A stretch of DNA of 25,673 nucleotides from Candidatus Latescibacter anaerobius SCGC AAA252-E07 (GTDB taxonomy: Bacteria > Latescibacterota > Latescibacteria > Latescibacterales > Latescibacteraceae), in NCBI GenBank assembly GCA_000403035.1, contig AQSL01000126.1, forward strand, positions 1 through 25,673, written 5' to 3'. The notes below the pieces were generated by a model. The model saw only the letters and a program-made list of their open reading frames with translations. It searched no databases and was not told the origin of the DNA. Below, one piece after another: positions 1 through 7,385 of this stretch (the first letter of the stretch is position 1; each line of letters begins with the position of its first letter). A program made the translations under genes and the position numbers.

Positions 1-564
1 GACCAGAAGAAGGAAACAATAAAGGAATTCAATTTTAAAAAGGGTCTCTGGATTGCCTTAGTCTGCGGGATAATGAGCGCATGTTTTGCATTCGGGCTCG
101 CTGCGGGAAAACCGATCGCCGAGCGGGCTGTTGCGCTCGGTGCAATCCCGCTGTTCCAGAACGGCCCGGTATTTATCCTTATCATGGCCGGAGGTTTTAC
201 TACTAATTTTTTCTGGTGCATGTTCCTGAACATGAAAAACAGAACCTCGGGCGATTATCTGAACAGCGGCGATGCGTCGCTTTTTCTCAATTACTTTTTC
301 TCTGCACTGGCGGGAATCATATGGCACTTCCAGTTCATGTTCTATGGTATGGGTACGACAAAAATGGGAGAATACGATTTTTCGAGCTGGAGCATCCACA
401 TGGCGTTCATAATTGTTTTCAGCAATATTTGGGGGCTGCTCTTCATGGAATGGAAAGGTGCGAGCAGGCGAACCCTTACGATTATCATTTCGGGGATACT
501 GGTGCTCATTGGATCGACATTCGTGATAGGACTGGGGAACTATTTGGCCTCGCTCGGAATGTAA
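1..564 (+). CDS. RhaT-like sugar/H+ symporter, C-terminal part (5' truncated by window)
   Basis: The reading frame is open from base 1 to the TAA at 562-564, so about 187 C-terminal residues are visible and the start lies outside the window. The protein is strongly hydrophobic, with about five to six membrane segments, for example LWIALVCGIMSACFAFGLAA near the beginning and a final helix rich in I/L/G before the end GNYLASLGM. The segment with G-x-F-T-T-N-F-F-W-C and the later E-W-K-G-A-S-R-R loop resemble the second half of L-rhamnose-proton symporter family proteins (RhaT, about 340 residues in E. coli). The expected role is proton-coupled uptake of a deoxy-hexose or related sugar across the inner membrane. 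It is 185 bases upstream of a UROD-like gene on the same strand. Family assignment is by recognition; the substrate is inference. Confidence 0.75.
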   Translation, partial: DQKKETIKEFNFKKGLWIALVCGIMSACFAFGLAAGKPIAERAVALGAIPLFQNGPVFILIMAGGFTTNFFWCMFLNMKNRTSGDYLNSGDASLFLNYFFSALAGIIWHFQFMFYGMGTTKMGEYDFSSWSIHMAFIIVFSNIWGLLFMEWKGASRRTLTIIISGILVLIGSTFVIGLGNYLASLGM

Positions 565-663
565 AAAATGTGGGATTGAACTGGATTATAATATAATTAT
601 ATTATTGGCATTCAGCAGGTAGCCATCAGTGTTCAGCATAAAAGCCGGTACTCCTTTTCATTG

Positions 664-693
664 TTTGTGAAATGTTGTTTTTTTATATCTTTG
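664..693 (+). promoter_or_regulatory. Possible Bacteroidetes-type promoter (TTTG / TAnnTTTG)
   Basis: TTTG at 664-667 is followed after 18 bases by TATCTTTG at 686-693, which fits the TAnnTTTG -7 element described for Bacteroidetes primary sigma factors (usual spacing about 19-21). It would give a leader of roughly 50 bases before the strong AGGAGG (738-743) and the ATG at 750. The call depends on the organism using such promoters, which is itself inferred. Confidence 0.25.
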
Positions 694-749
694 GGACTGA
701 AAGCTGAAAGCAAAAAAAAGCCATAGACATTTATAATAGGAGGGTACTG

Positions 750-1979
750 ATGACCGTACGGGAAAGATTCCTGGAAGTGATGAAAAACTTCAATACCGGT
801 GTTGCGGCGCCGAAATGGGAATTCGGGTACTGGGGAAGAACGGTTGAAAACTGGTATGAAGAAGGTCTGCCACGTAACAATTATCCGGAGTTGCAGTATG
901 ATGTCACGACACCGACATCATCGCTTTATATGCCATGCTGGAATTCTATCAGGAGCGGCAGACTCCCCGAGGGAATTGCTGTTCTCGGCGGAGGCCTGTA
1001 CCATCCGACACAGGGATTTGTCCAGGACAGCGATGTACGTAATACCCTGAAAATGGATACCGGGCAGAAACTGGTTGATGTCAACCTGCTGTTCCACCCC
1101 ATGTTCGAGACAGAAATAATCAGCGAGGACGATGAATATCTCAGGTATATCGATATTGACGGCGTAAAAAGGATTTTCTCAAAAACTACCGGCGTTCTCC
1201 CTTCCGCACTTGAAAATGTTATTAAAGACCGGCCAAGCTGGGAAAAATTGAAATCCGAACGTTTGAACCTTGAAGACATCAGGGGAAGATTTCCCGCGAA
1301 CTGGAACGAGCTTGTCGAGGAATATAAATCCGGTGAATATGTTGTCACCCTGGGGGGTTACCCACACGGGTACTTCGGAACGCTCGCTCACCTCATGGGA
1401 TACGAAAACCTCTTTTATAATTATTACGACCGGCCGGAACTTATTCACGATATCCAGAAAACTTTCACCGAATTATGGCTCGCGGTTTACGAGGAAGTCC
1501 TTTCGGAAATCGATGTTGACCTTTTCATTATATGGGAAGACATGTCCGCCGGGACAGGTTCGATGGTTTCACCGGCAACGATAACCGAGTTCATGGTGCC
1601 ATACTATAAACGTCTGACTTCATTCCTCAAGGAACACGGTGTCGACACAATATTTATCGATACTGACGGCGACTGCTACGATATTATCCATATCTTCACG
1701 GAAGCGGGTATCAACGGGATGTATCCGATCGAGGTAAGCTGCGGTATGGACCTTGTCAAGATACGGAAAACGTTTCCGGAACTCCGGTTAATGGGCGGTA
1801 TCCCGAAGTCGGAGATCAGGTACGGGAAACACAGAATTGACCAGATACTAAAGCCGGTCGATGAGGTGCTTAAAACAGGGGGCTATATTCCCTTCGGCGA
1901 TCATCTCATTCCACCGGAAGTACCCTGGAAGGAATTCCGCTATTACCGTGAGAAACTGAACGGCATGATCGAGGGTTGA
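750..1979 (+). CDS. UROD-superfamily (COG0407-like) protein, D-x-D-G type
   Basis: A 409-residue protein of the uroporphyrinogen-decarboxylase/corrinoid-methyltransferase (UROD) superfamily, a TIM-barrel fold. The ATG is preceded by AGGAGG at 738-743. The N-terminus M-T-V-R-E-R-F-L-E-V-M matches the family pattern T-x-R-E-R. In the C-terminal half, the place where methyltransferase-type members carry the metal ligands H-x-C reads D304-T-D306-G-D, followed by E-V-S-C331-G-M-D and by G-D-H385-L-I-P-P. This is the D-x-D-G subfamily often annotated only as uroporphyrinogen-III decarboxylase-like, not the heme enzyme. Substrate unknown; location between a sugar symporter and secreted cupins suggests a catabolic role (inference). 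Two paralogues of other subtypes occur further downstream. Confidence 0.85.
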   Translation: MTVRERFLEVMKNFNTGVAAPKWEFGYWGRTVENWYEEGLPRNNYPELQYDVTTPTSSLYMPCWNSIRSGRLPEGIAVLGGGLYHPTQGFVQDSDVRNTLKMDTGQKLVDVNLLFHPMFETEIISEDDEYLRYIDIDGVKRIFSKTTGVLPSALENVIKDRPSWEKLKSERLNLEDIRGRFPANWNELVEEYKSGEYVVTLGGYPHGYFGTLAHLMGYENLFYNYYDRPELIHDIQKTFTELWLAVYEEVLSEIDVDLFIIWEDMSAGTGSMVSPATITEFMVPYYKRLTSFLKEHGVDTIFIDTDGDCYDIIHIFTEAGINGMYPIEVSCGMDLVKIRKTFPELRLMGGIPKSEIRYGKHRIDQILKPVDEVLKTGGYIPFGDHLIPPEVPWKEFRYYREKLNGMIEG

Positions 1980-2109
1980 GAGTCCTGCCTTCAGAAAATG
2001 TGAGAAACCAGAGCTTATTTGCTTTAAGGTAAAAATAAAGGATTGCCCGTTTTATCCTAATCGATTACATTAAAACAGAAAAAAAACGAAAATCCATAAG
2101 GAGGTAAAC

Positions 2110-2967
2110 GTGTTAAAAAAAATCACACTTTATAGTTTACTCATTTTTGCGGGCATAACCACTGTGTCCTTTGCCCAAACTCTCGATGGTACGCCTTACA
2201 CACCCGGAGTTGATGCCGATGTTGATATGTATATGAACACATGGAAAAATTCAGAGCCGGTAATCACCCATGGCACCCTCGAGGAAAGAGCTATCCTGAC
2301 CAAAGGCGATCCTCTCAATCCGCCATCAAAGGGGGCAGTTCTCAAATATATTACTATCTTTACGCATGGTACGCTCCCGGTGAATACTTCAACAAAACCG
2401 ACCACACTCAAAAACGAACAGGAAATATTCTATGTTCTCTCCGGGAAAGGAACAATCAAGGCAGGAAGAAAAAATGCCGACCTCTTTAGCGGCATCTGCG
2501 TCTTTATGCCGGCGAATAAGAATTTCACCATAACCAATAGCGGGGATGAACCTTTGACAATGTATATCATAAAAGAACCAACTCCCGAAGGTTTTAAACC
2601 GGTTAAAGACATGGTCGTTAAAGATGAAAACAAGCTCCCTATCTCATCGACAAACGGTCATTGGACCCATATTGTCAAAAGTGTTCTTACAAAAGATGAC
2701 GGTCTTGCCGTTATGTATACGGTTCTTACTGTCGGTCATGATTCCATGACTATCGGGCACCCTCACAGCCATACAACTGACTTTGAAGAAGTCTGGACGG
2801 CAATCAGGGGTACAAGCATTGCTTTTCTTGGCAAACAGATACGTTTGCAACCGCCCGGAACAGCATATCAGATTCCACCGGACGGGAAAACACCACATGC
2901 AAATATTAATCCGACAGACAAGCCGATAAAACTGCTCTATTTTGCAACAAGGTTTGATATTAAATAG
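2110..2967 (+). CDS. Secreted bicupin protein (copy 1)
   Basis: 285 residues starting at GTG, chosen because AAGGAGG (2098-2104) lies five bases upstream and the resulting N-terminus is a good Sec signal peptide (lysine-rich MLKKI, hydrophobic core, cleavage near S-F-A-Q). Two cupin domains follow. The first (about residues 75-160) has the strand E-Q-E-I-F-Y-V-L-S-G-K-G but lacks the usual H-x-H pair. The second (about 195-285) carries a complete metal motif: H217-P-H219-S-H221, then F-E-E-V-W, and H263 in K-T-P-H-A-N. It is therefore probably a periplasmic or secreted metal-binding cupin. Substrate is not identifiable. It is followed after 68 bases by a close paralogue, a recent-looking tandem duplication. 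Confidence 0.75.
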   Translation: MLKKITLYSLLIFAGITTVSFAQTLDGTPYTPGVDADVDMYMNTWKNSEPVITHGTLEERAILTKGDPLNPPSKGAVLKYITIFTHGTLPVNTSTKPTTLKNEQEIFYVLSGKGTIKAGRKNADLFSGICVFMPANKNFTITNSGDEPLTMYIIKEPTPEGFKPVKDMVVKDENKLPISSTNGHWTHIVKSVLTKDDGLAVMYTVLTVGHDSMTIGHPHSHTTDFEEVWTAIRGTSIAFLGKQIRLQPPGTAYQIPPDGKTPHANINPTDKPIKLLYFATRFDIK

Positions 2968-3035
2968 ACTCGTTCACTATTTTTTTACGTATTGATTAAT
3001 CCGGAAATAAAATCTGAAAAGGAGATATATATATT

Positions 3036-3902
3036 ATGTGTAATAAAACAGTGGCAGTGAGTGTACTTCTTATGTTCTGTGCGGCAACACTTTCAGTTGC
3101 TCAAAATTTGGATGGCGCCCCGTATACTCCCGGTGTCGATGCCGATATTGACATGTATATCGGCACCTGGAAGGAATCCATGCCGAACCACACGCATGGT
3201 TCTCTTATTGAACGAGACATTCTTACTAAGGGAGATCCCTTGAATCCAAAAGCAAAGGGAGCCATCCTCAAGTATATCAACCGTTTCGCGTACGCTACCC
3301 TTGACAGGTATGCCGCAACCATCCCGACAACGCTTAAAGGCGAGCAGGAGGTTCTTTTCATCCTTTCGGGTAAAGGATCAATCACTGCAGGTGATAAAAC
3401 CGCCGACCTTTATGAGGGTATAGCCGTTCTCATGCCGGCGGAACTCGAATTTACCATGAAAAACACCGGGGAAGAACCGCTCACTATGTATCTCATTAAC
3501 GAACCGATACCGTCAGGTTTTCGCCCCAACGAAAACATGCTGGTAAATGACGAGAATGCTACTCCTGTTTCATCTTACAAGGGACACTGGTGTCATATTG
3601 TAAAACCCCTGTTCAATACTCAGTCCGGGCTTGGAACCCTTGAAAGCATCATAACCGTTGCGTTTGATCCTATGACTGTCGGGCATCCACACAGTCATGA
3701 CGAGGGAGTTGAGGAAGTATGGACTGCTGTCAAGGGCGAAAGTATCGCCTGGCTCGGCAAACAGATACGCATGCAGCAGCCGGGAACGGGATATATGATC
3801 CCTCCTGATGGCAAAACGCCTCACTCGAACATAAATATTTCATCCAAACAGATAAAGATGTTCTATTTTGCACGATACGGTGATCATGAAGTGAGAAAAT
3901 AG
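3036..3902 (+). CDS. Secreted bicupin protein (copy 2, tandem paralogue)
   Basis: 288 residues, ATG start with an AAGGAG about a dozen bases upstream. An N-terminal signal peptide ends around L-S-V-A-Q. The mature protein aligns end to end with the preceding gene: both begin LDG-PYTPGVDAD and share G-D-P-L-N-P, L-S-G-K-G and H-P-H-S-H blocks at the same residue numbers (H217, H219, H221). By eye more than half the residues are identical. As in copy 1, the first cupin lacks the histidine pair and the second keeps it, with E-E-V-W and K-T-P-H-S-N. The C-terminus is slightly longer, ending in charged D-H-E-V-R-K. The conserved duplication suggests a paired or substrate-specialised function, but no specific reaction can be assigned. 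Confidence 0.75.
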   Translation: MCNKTVAVSVLLMFCAATLSVAQNLDGAPYTPGVDADIDMYIGTWKESMPNHTHGSLIERDILTKGDPLNPKAKGAILKYINRFAYATLDRYAATIPTTLKGEQEVLFILSGKGSITAGDKTADLYEGIAVLMPAELEFTMKNTGEEPLTMYLINEPIPSGFRPNENMLVNDENATPVSSYKGHWCHIVKPLFNTQSGLGTLESIITVAFDPMTVGHPHSHDEGVEEVWTAVKGESIAWLGKQIRMQQPGTGYMIPPDGKTPHSNINISSKQIKMFYFARYGDHEVRK

Positions 3903-3950
3903 CAGGATAGTTACTTCCGTTTACACGTTTTTTATATTCAATACCCCAGA

Positions 3951-3975
3951 CCTTCTCACGTTCCGTTGGAGAAGG
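3951..3975. terminator. Hairpin downstream of the cupin pair
   Basis: CCTTCTC (3951-3957) pairs with GAGAAGG (3969-3975), with a possible inner ACG/CGT pairing. It starts 49 bases after the cupin stop and has no following T-run, so it may be a weak terminator, an mRNA-stabilising stem or a remnant of the C/T-rich hairpin repeat type seen at 25372-25440. A second weak stem, CTATCG (4009-4014)/CGATAG (4029-4034), follows. The 262-base gap up to the next gene holds nothing else I recognise. Confidence 0.3.
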
Positions 3976-4150
3976 GAGACGGCAGAGTTACGCTACACTT
4001 GACTCGACCTATCGGGAACGAATGGTAACGATAGTATTTCTCTTTTCCCTTGCGGGACATTGATCATAAGAATGTATGTTTCCTGTGCCGTTTCATGAAT
4101 AGAATGTATAGGTATGGATTAATGTAATACCGAAAGATTGAAAATTGAAA

Positions 4151-4160
4151 GAGGAAAGGA
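4151..4160 (+). promoter_or_regulatory. Ribosome-binding site deciding the start of the second UROD-like gene
   Basis: GAGGAAAGGA lies four bases before the ATG at 4165. The open frame extends upstream to a TTG at 4138, but that start has no comparable purine stretch and would add nine residues before the family-typical M-T-S-R-E-R-I. The ATG at 4165 is therefore preferred. Confidence 0.7.
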
Positions 4161-4164
4161 ATAC

Positions 4165-5424
4165 ATGACATCGAGGGAACGTATAATAGCTGCTCTGAAC
4201 CACCGGCAACCTGACAGGGTTCCTGTTGACTTCGGGGCAACGCCGGTATCCGGTATAACAGTCGGTTCAGTATACCGGCTCCGTCAGGATCTCGGGCTGA
4301 GCGGCTTTCAGGAACGTGTGAAGGTTATCGAACCAATCCAGATGCTGGGTGAGATACAGGAAGATTTGAGGGAGAAAATGTTTGCCGATGGTGTTGGTAT
4401 CTGGGGAAAATGGAACCGGTTCGGCTTTCCAAACGACGACTGGAAACCCTGGACAACTTTTGACGGTGCTCAAGTTCTTGTTCCCGGGCTTTTCAATACC
4501 GAACCCGACGAAAACGGGGATATCCTGCAATATCCCGGAGGCGGCCGTTCCCTTGCCCCCTCGGCTTGCATGCCCAAAGGGGGATTTTATTTTGACTCTA
4601 TTATCAGACAGCATCCGATTATGGAGGAGGAACTAAACCCCGAAGACAACCTCGTGGATTTTACCCTTATTGAAGAGGAACAATTAGAGCTTTATAAAGT
4701 CCAGGCAGAATGGTACCGTGAAAACACCGACTATGCAATATATTTCATCATGCCCGGAACAGCTTTAGGTAATGTGGCTGCGATACCCGCTCCCTGGCTC
4801 AAAGACCCAAGAGGCATCCGTGATATCGAAGAGTGGTACATATCACTTGTAACACGACGTGATTACATTTACGAAGTATTCGAAGGACAGACAAATATCG
4901 CCCTGGAAAATCTTGTAAGAGTGAGGGAATCTGTCGGTAATAATATAGATATCATGTATCTTGTCGGCTCCGATTTCGGAGCACAATACGGCCCTCTGAC
5001 CTCACAAGAAGTATTCCGCGATCTCTTTAAACCGTTTTTTAAACAGGTTTGCGACTGGATACACAACAACACGATGTGGAAAACAATGATTCATACCTGC
5101 GGAGGTATAAGGCCGCTCATAGATGACATTATAGAGGCCGGATATGATATACTTAATCCTATCCAGACCTCCTGCGCCGGCATGGACCCGCAGGAACTCA
5201 AAGACGAATTCGGCGACAGGATTACCTTCCATGGTGGTGGTGTAGACACCCAGAAAACCCTTCCTTACGGGACTCCGGAAGAAGTTTACGATGAGGTCCG
5301 GGAACGCATCGGGATTCTTAACAAGGGCGGCGGGTATATTTTCAATACCGTACATAACATCCAGCCAGATGTGCCTGTGGAAAACATAATGGCAATGCTC
5401 AAAGCACTCGAGGATTCATTTTAG
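4165..5424 (+). CDS. UROD-superfamily protein, H-x-C methyltransferase-like type
   Basis: 419 residues beginning M-T-S-R-E-R-I-I-A-A-L-N-H-R-Q-P-D-R-V-P-V-D, the hallmark N-terminus of UROD-like proteins related to MtaA/CmuA corrinoid methyltransferases. The C-terminal half has H310-T-C312-G-G, then Q-T-S-C337-A-G-M-D, then F-N-T-V-H397-N-I-Q-P. In zinc-dependent methyltransferases of this superfamily the ligands are H-x-C plus a later cysteine, so here H310 and C312 are kept and the last position appears to be H397 or the role is taken by C337. A metal-dependent methyl transfer or related C-C/C-O chemistry is plausible; a heme role is unlikely given the length and lack of heme genes nearby. 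It closes the catabolic cluster just before the IS insertion. Confidence 0.85.
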   Translation: MTSRERIIAALNHRQPDRVPVDFGATPVSGITVGSVYRLRQDLGLSGFQERVKVIEPIQMLGEIQEDLREKMFADGVGIWGKWNRFGFPNDDWKPWTTFDGAQVLVPGLFNTEPDENGDILQYPGGGRSLAPSACMPKGGFYFDSIIRQHPIMEEELNPEDNLVDFTLIEEEQLELYKVQAEWYRENTDYAIYFIMPGTALGNVAAIPAPWLKDPRGIRDIEEWYISLVTRRDYIYEVFEGQTNIALENLVRVRESVGNNIDIMYLVGSDFGAQYGPLTSQEVFRDLFKPFFKQVCDWIHNNTMWKTMIHTCGGIRPLIDDIIEAGYDILNPIQTSCAGMDPQELKDEFGDRITFHGGGVDTQKTLPYGTPEEVYDEVRERIGILNKGGGYIFNTVHNIQPDVPVENIMAMLKALEDSF

Positions 5425-5431
5425 GAGGGTG

Positions 5432-5449
5432 GTGAAAAAGTCTTTTCAC
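5432..5449. terminator. Short hairpin just after the second UROD-like gene
   Basis: GTGAAAA (5432-5438) and TTTTCAC (5443-5449) form a perfect seven-base stem with loop AGTC, seven bases after the stop codon at 5424. No T-run follows, so intrinsic termination is uncertain. Confidence 0.35.
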
Positions 5450-5479
5450 GCGCCCCGGCATGCAATATATGACTGAGGT

Positions 5480-5526
5480 GCTGTCAAGGGCATGTAAATC
5501 AACGCTTCGCGCTGACCCTTGACAGC
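5480..5526. repeat. Perfect 11-bp inverted repeat with a nested inner hairpin
   Basis: GCTGTCAAGGG (5480-5490) is the exact reverse complement of CCCTTGACAGC (5516-5526). The 25-base interior itself folds: TCAACGC-TTC-GCGCTGA (5499-5515) with six of seven pairs. This looks like a mobile palindromic repeat unit or an IS-associated end structure rather than a simple terminator. TCAAGGG recurs at 7014-7020 beyond the transposase. Confidence 0.6.
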
Positions 5527-5663
5527 TTAAATTATGAAACTGATATTTTTCATAACGCTTTTAGCCTGCATTCCCCATATCAAACCTAAATAAAGCTTTC
5601 AAAATAAGTCATAACATCTTATTATATAATAAATAACACACGCTTATGACTGACAAATTCTGG

Positions 5664-5678
5664 TCACCCGGAGGGTGA
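5664..5678 (+). promoter_or_regulatory. Hairpin sequestering the transposase ribosome-binding site
   Basis: TCACCC (5664-5669) pairs with GGGTGA (5673-5678) around a GGA loop. The Shine-Dalgarno GGAGG (5670-5674) lies in the loop and 3' arm, four bases from the end of the stem to the ATG at 5683. In transcripts reading in from outside, this stem could limit transposase translation, a strategy known from several IS families. Confidence 0.45.
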
Positions 5679-5682
5679 AAGC

Positions 5683-6991
5683 ATGAAAGTGGGTTTTGAC
5701 GGAGGAATCAAGTTTGAATTTCATGGTGCCAAGGTAACATCTGACGGCGGTCTTCTTGCATATCGCGACCTTGATGATGCTCTTGGGTTATTTAACTCAG
5801 TCTCTACAGTTTTTATCGATAAACGCACAGGTCGAAATATTCAGCATGCCATGCCTACTCTTCTGCGTCAATCAATATACAGCCGCCTTGCTGGTTATGA
5901 AGATGTCAATGACGCTGAGCAATTATCCGTCGATCACCGTCATGCGGGCGATCACCGGGAAAAAGGACAACGGCAAGCAAGCCGCCAGCGTCAACACGAT
6001 GGGACGCTTTGAAACTGATATACTGACACAACATGAGAATCTCAGAAACCTGTCCGATATCAATGGCAAGTGGGTACAAAGAGCGATGAGCAAGACGCTT
6101 CATCGCCGAATCATTCTGGATATGGACAGTTCAGAGAGTCCGGTTCATGGTGAGCAGGAAGGATCTGCATACAACGGCCATTTTGGCTGTACCTGTTTTC
6201 ATCCGCTGTTCTGTTTCAATCAGTTCGGGGATTGTGAAGGAGTGTTGTTTCGTTCTGGTAATGTCCACAGTGCCGACCGTTGGAAAGAGGTTCTGGAACC
6301 GATTGTCACGAGATACGAGAACAAGAAAAATGGGAAATACTTTCGTGGAGATGCTGCATTCGCAAAACCCGAAATTTATGAATATCTTGAGGCAAATGGC
6401 TTTTTGTACGTCATCCGGTTGCCTGCAAACGATATCCTCTATGAGAAGATTCGACACCTGCTGACTCGACCGGTTGGTCGCCCTCCGAAGAAACCGATTG
6501 TGTGGTTGTACGATTTCATGTATCAGGCAGCCAGTTGGGATCGGCCTCGCCGTGTGGTCGCCAAGGTGGAATGGCATGAGGGCGAACTTTTTCCAAGAGT
6601 AGGATTTATCGTGACCACCATGAGCACGAAACCAGAGGGTGTTGTTCATTTCTATAATGGCCGTGGCACCGCAGAGCAGTGGATCAAAGAAGGCAAATAT
6701 GCGCTGAACTGGACACGGCTTTCATGCAAGCGTTTTGTATCGAATCAGGTGAGACTCTGGCTGTTTGTTCTGGCATACAATCTAGGAAACTTTTTGAGAC
6801 GTTTGGTTCTTCCAAAGAAAATAAAACATTGGTCACTTCGCAGCCTCCTAGTGAAATTGATCAAGATTGGAGCAAAGGTTGTTAGGCACAGCAGATATGT
6901 CACGTTTCAGATGGCTGAGGTTGCGATAGACAAGAGGCTGTTTGCCGAGATAATCACCCGGATTGAGCGATTGCGGATCAATCCTGCATAA
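5683..6991 (+). pseudogene. IS1380-family transposase, frameshifted
   Basis: The N-terminal part is in one frame from the ATG at 5683 (M-K-V-G-F-D-G-G, then V-T-S-D-G-G-L-L-A-Y-R-D-L-D-D-A-L-G-L and L-A-G-Y-E-D-V-N-D-A-E-Q-L-S), typical of IS1380 transposases. After GAT at 5932-5934 the homology moves to the next frame, giving V-M-R-A-I-T-G-K-K and M-G-R-F-E-T, and runs to the TAA at 6989-6991. Deleting the A at 5936 restores D-P-V-M-R-A-I, the expected family sequence, so one inserted base explains the break. The rest is intact: I-L-D-M-D near 6119, R-G-D-A-A-F-A near 6346 and E-Q-W-I-K-E-G-K near 6670 carry the DDE-type acidic residues. Full-length product would be about 436 residues. Either a recent inactivation or a sequencing error; family members are normally one frame. 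Confidence 0.85.
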
Positions 6992-7385
6992 TACCACGGT
7001 TTTTTTGACTGATTCAAGGGACAGGTGTCTCTAAACATGGATATTACAGCGCTTATCAAGCATGTGTACTGCAAAAAGATAATCGTATGAACACAGAAAA
7101 TGTTTGCACAATAACATGAGTTGGATAATATTAGTTTTGAAGAATGCTTTTGGGTAATTTTTAACTAAATTATTTTGATATGGGGAATATCGAATAAACA
7201 CTTCTCGGATGTGAGGAATTACATTATATTTTAAAAAACGGAAGAGGTTAAGAGAATAAAGTGAAATAATTCTTGAAAAGGTAACCAGTATTTGGAAAAA
7301 CATACCGTATTAATAGTTCAATATTGTAGCCTCGTTTATAATTATGTATTCGTACTAAGCGTCTCAGTATAAAGGAGATGCTGCC
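6992..7385. other. Gene-free, AT-rich stretch before the propeller gene
   Basis: Holds the right side of the IS up to about 7020-7025 and then AT-rich DNA. A minus-strand open frame at 7031-7303 has no ribosome-binding site, low-complexity composition and no recognisable motif. The only signal I trust is AAGGAG just before the ATG at 7386. No convincing promoter was found. Confidence 0.5.

Larger units (their letters stand above)
5516..7025 (+). mobile_element. IS1380-family insertion sequence, ends not settled
   Basis: The transposase pseudogene at 5683-6991 identifies the element; its length of about 1.5 kb fits. Ends are uncertain. One candidate pair is CCCTTGA at 5516-5522 with TCAAGGG at 7014-7020; another is CCTG at 5565-5568 with CAGG at 7022-7025. 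Neither pair is a long terminal repeat and neither is flanked by a clear 4-5 base target duplication, so one end may be eroded or the boundaries lie elsewhere. It separates the UROD/cupin cluster from the propeller gene, all on the same strand. Confidence 0.5.

Noticed and set aside
5565..7025. CCTG...CAGG as definite IS1380 ends
   Set aside because: Only four bases match clearly, and flanks TTAG and TGTC do not form a target duplication.
7031..7303. 90-codon minus-strand open frame
   Set aside because: AT-rich, low complexity, no ribosome-binding site and no motif; partly overlaps the IS flank.
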